From Elusimicrobiota bacterium (GTDB lineage: Bacteria; Elusimicrobiota; Elusimicrobia; UBA1565; UBA9628), in NCBI GenBank assembly GCA_023700845.1, contig JAMPYD010000185.1:1-5102 (forward strand): 5,102 nt of DNA, in the 5' to 3' direction. Position numbers and translations under genes: made by a program. The notes beneath the pieces are model-generated. The model did no database searches and was not told the origin of the DNA. It saw only the letters and a list, made by a program, of their open reading frames with translations. Shown one piece after another: positions 4,861 to 5,102 of this stretch; the first letter of the stretch is position 1; each line of letters begins with the position of its first letter.

Positions 4861-5102
4861 ACGATGACCCCGTCCGGCACCGGCTCGGCCGAGGCGAGGG
4901 CGACGGCGGCGCGCTCGGCGCGGCGGCAGATGGCGCGGGCGAGGTGCACGGCGGCGCCCGCGCGGCCGCCGCCGGGGAGGATGAAGGTCTTCAGCGGCGT
5001 CACGGCCTTCTCCCAGGCGTCGATCTCGGCCTCCAGGCGCTTCGGGGCGTCGGCGGGGAGACCGGCGTCGAAGGGGGCGGCGAGCTTGGAGAGCTTGTCG
5101 GC
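4764..5102 (-). CDS. pduO: PduO-type cob(I)alamin adenosyltransferase, C-terminal part
   Basis: C-terminal 112 residues of a PduO-type ATP:cob(I)alamin adenosyltransferase, which makes adenosylcobalamin in the cytoplasm; the 5' part lies beyond the window edge. Family hallmarks, numbered from the edge, are PLKTFILPGG (36-45), the helix AVHLARAICRRAER (51-64), and YLNRLSTWLFVAARFVN (82-98). The RAICRRAER segment keeps the Arg and Glu positions that match human MMAB Arg186, Arg190, Arg191 and Glu193. Thr88 stands where most family members have Asp (NRLSD; Asp218 in the human enzyme). The frame is open to the edge, so the GTG at 5003 is an internal codon and not the start. The TAA overlaps the ATG of the ABC ATPase gene by one base, indicating co-transcription. 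The last 30 or so codons lie in the low-G+C patch. Identity is firm; activity is inferred. Confidence 0.92.
   Translation of the reverse strand, partial: ADKLSKLAAPFDAGLPADAPKRLEAEIDAWEKAVTPLKTFILPGGGRAGAAVHLARAICRRAERAAVALASAEPVPDGVIVYLNRLSTWLFVAARFVNKETGHAETPWTGLK

Noticed and set aside
4764..4870. A-T richer stretch upstream of the ATPase start, considered as an internal promoter
   Set aside because: No -35/-10 pair with acceptable spacing was found, and the TAATG overlap points to co-transcription.

Overview
The window is a GC-rich bacterial chromosome segment (two 60-base lines counted by hand are 80-82% G+C) with tightly packed genes. Three of the seven genes encode predicted lipoproteins with a lipobox cysteine, and one enzyme belongs to a cell-wall recycling family, which suggests a diderm bacterium. 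The phylum cannot be fixed from this sequence. The ABC ATPase reads like those of planctomycete or Elusimicrobiota-type genomes, but that is an impression and not a search result.

Layout. On the minus strand at the right edge (5102 down to 3050) lie the 3' end of a PduO-type cob(I)alamin adenosyltransferase gene, a DrrA-like ABC ATPase gene and its ABC-2 permease gene. They are chained by TAATG and ATGA overlaps. A plus-strand gene for a cysteine-rich lipoprotein of unknown function (2513-3049) ends exactly where the permease gene ends, with no base between the two stop codons. Divergent from it, a second minus-strand operon (2439 down to 9) encodes a DUF1189-type membrane protein, a small lipoprotein that looks like the C-terminal Ig-like domain of the cytochrome c biogenesis factor CcmI/CycH, and a NamZ/DUF1343 exo-beta-N-acetylmuramidase lipoprotein. 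These three genes are also chained by stop/start overlaps (TTGA and ATGA). The only real intergenic gap is 73 bases (2440-2512).

That gap holds two back-to-back promoter-like sequences. Each has a -35-like box, a 17-base spacer and a TANNNT -10 box whose last base is exactly 6 bases before a start codon. In each case an in-frame stop codon lies in or just after the -10 box, so the reading frame cannot start further upstream. Both transcripts are therefore predicted to be leaderless.

The other unusual signal is a roughly 470-base patch (about 4395-4860) of distinctly lower G+C (about 58% by hand count). It contains codons such as TTA, AGA, CGA and AAT that are scarce elsewhere. It spans the adenosyltransferase/ATPase junction and its edges fall inside both coding regions, as expected from an imported recombination tract or an assembly chimera.

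No RNA gene, insertion sequence, CRISPR array or convincing rho-independent terminator was seen. I found no clear evidence of a wholly new system. The most interesting material is the promoter architecture, the mosaic patch and the uncharacterised envelope operon.
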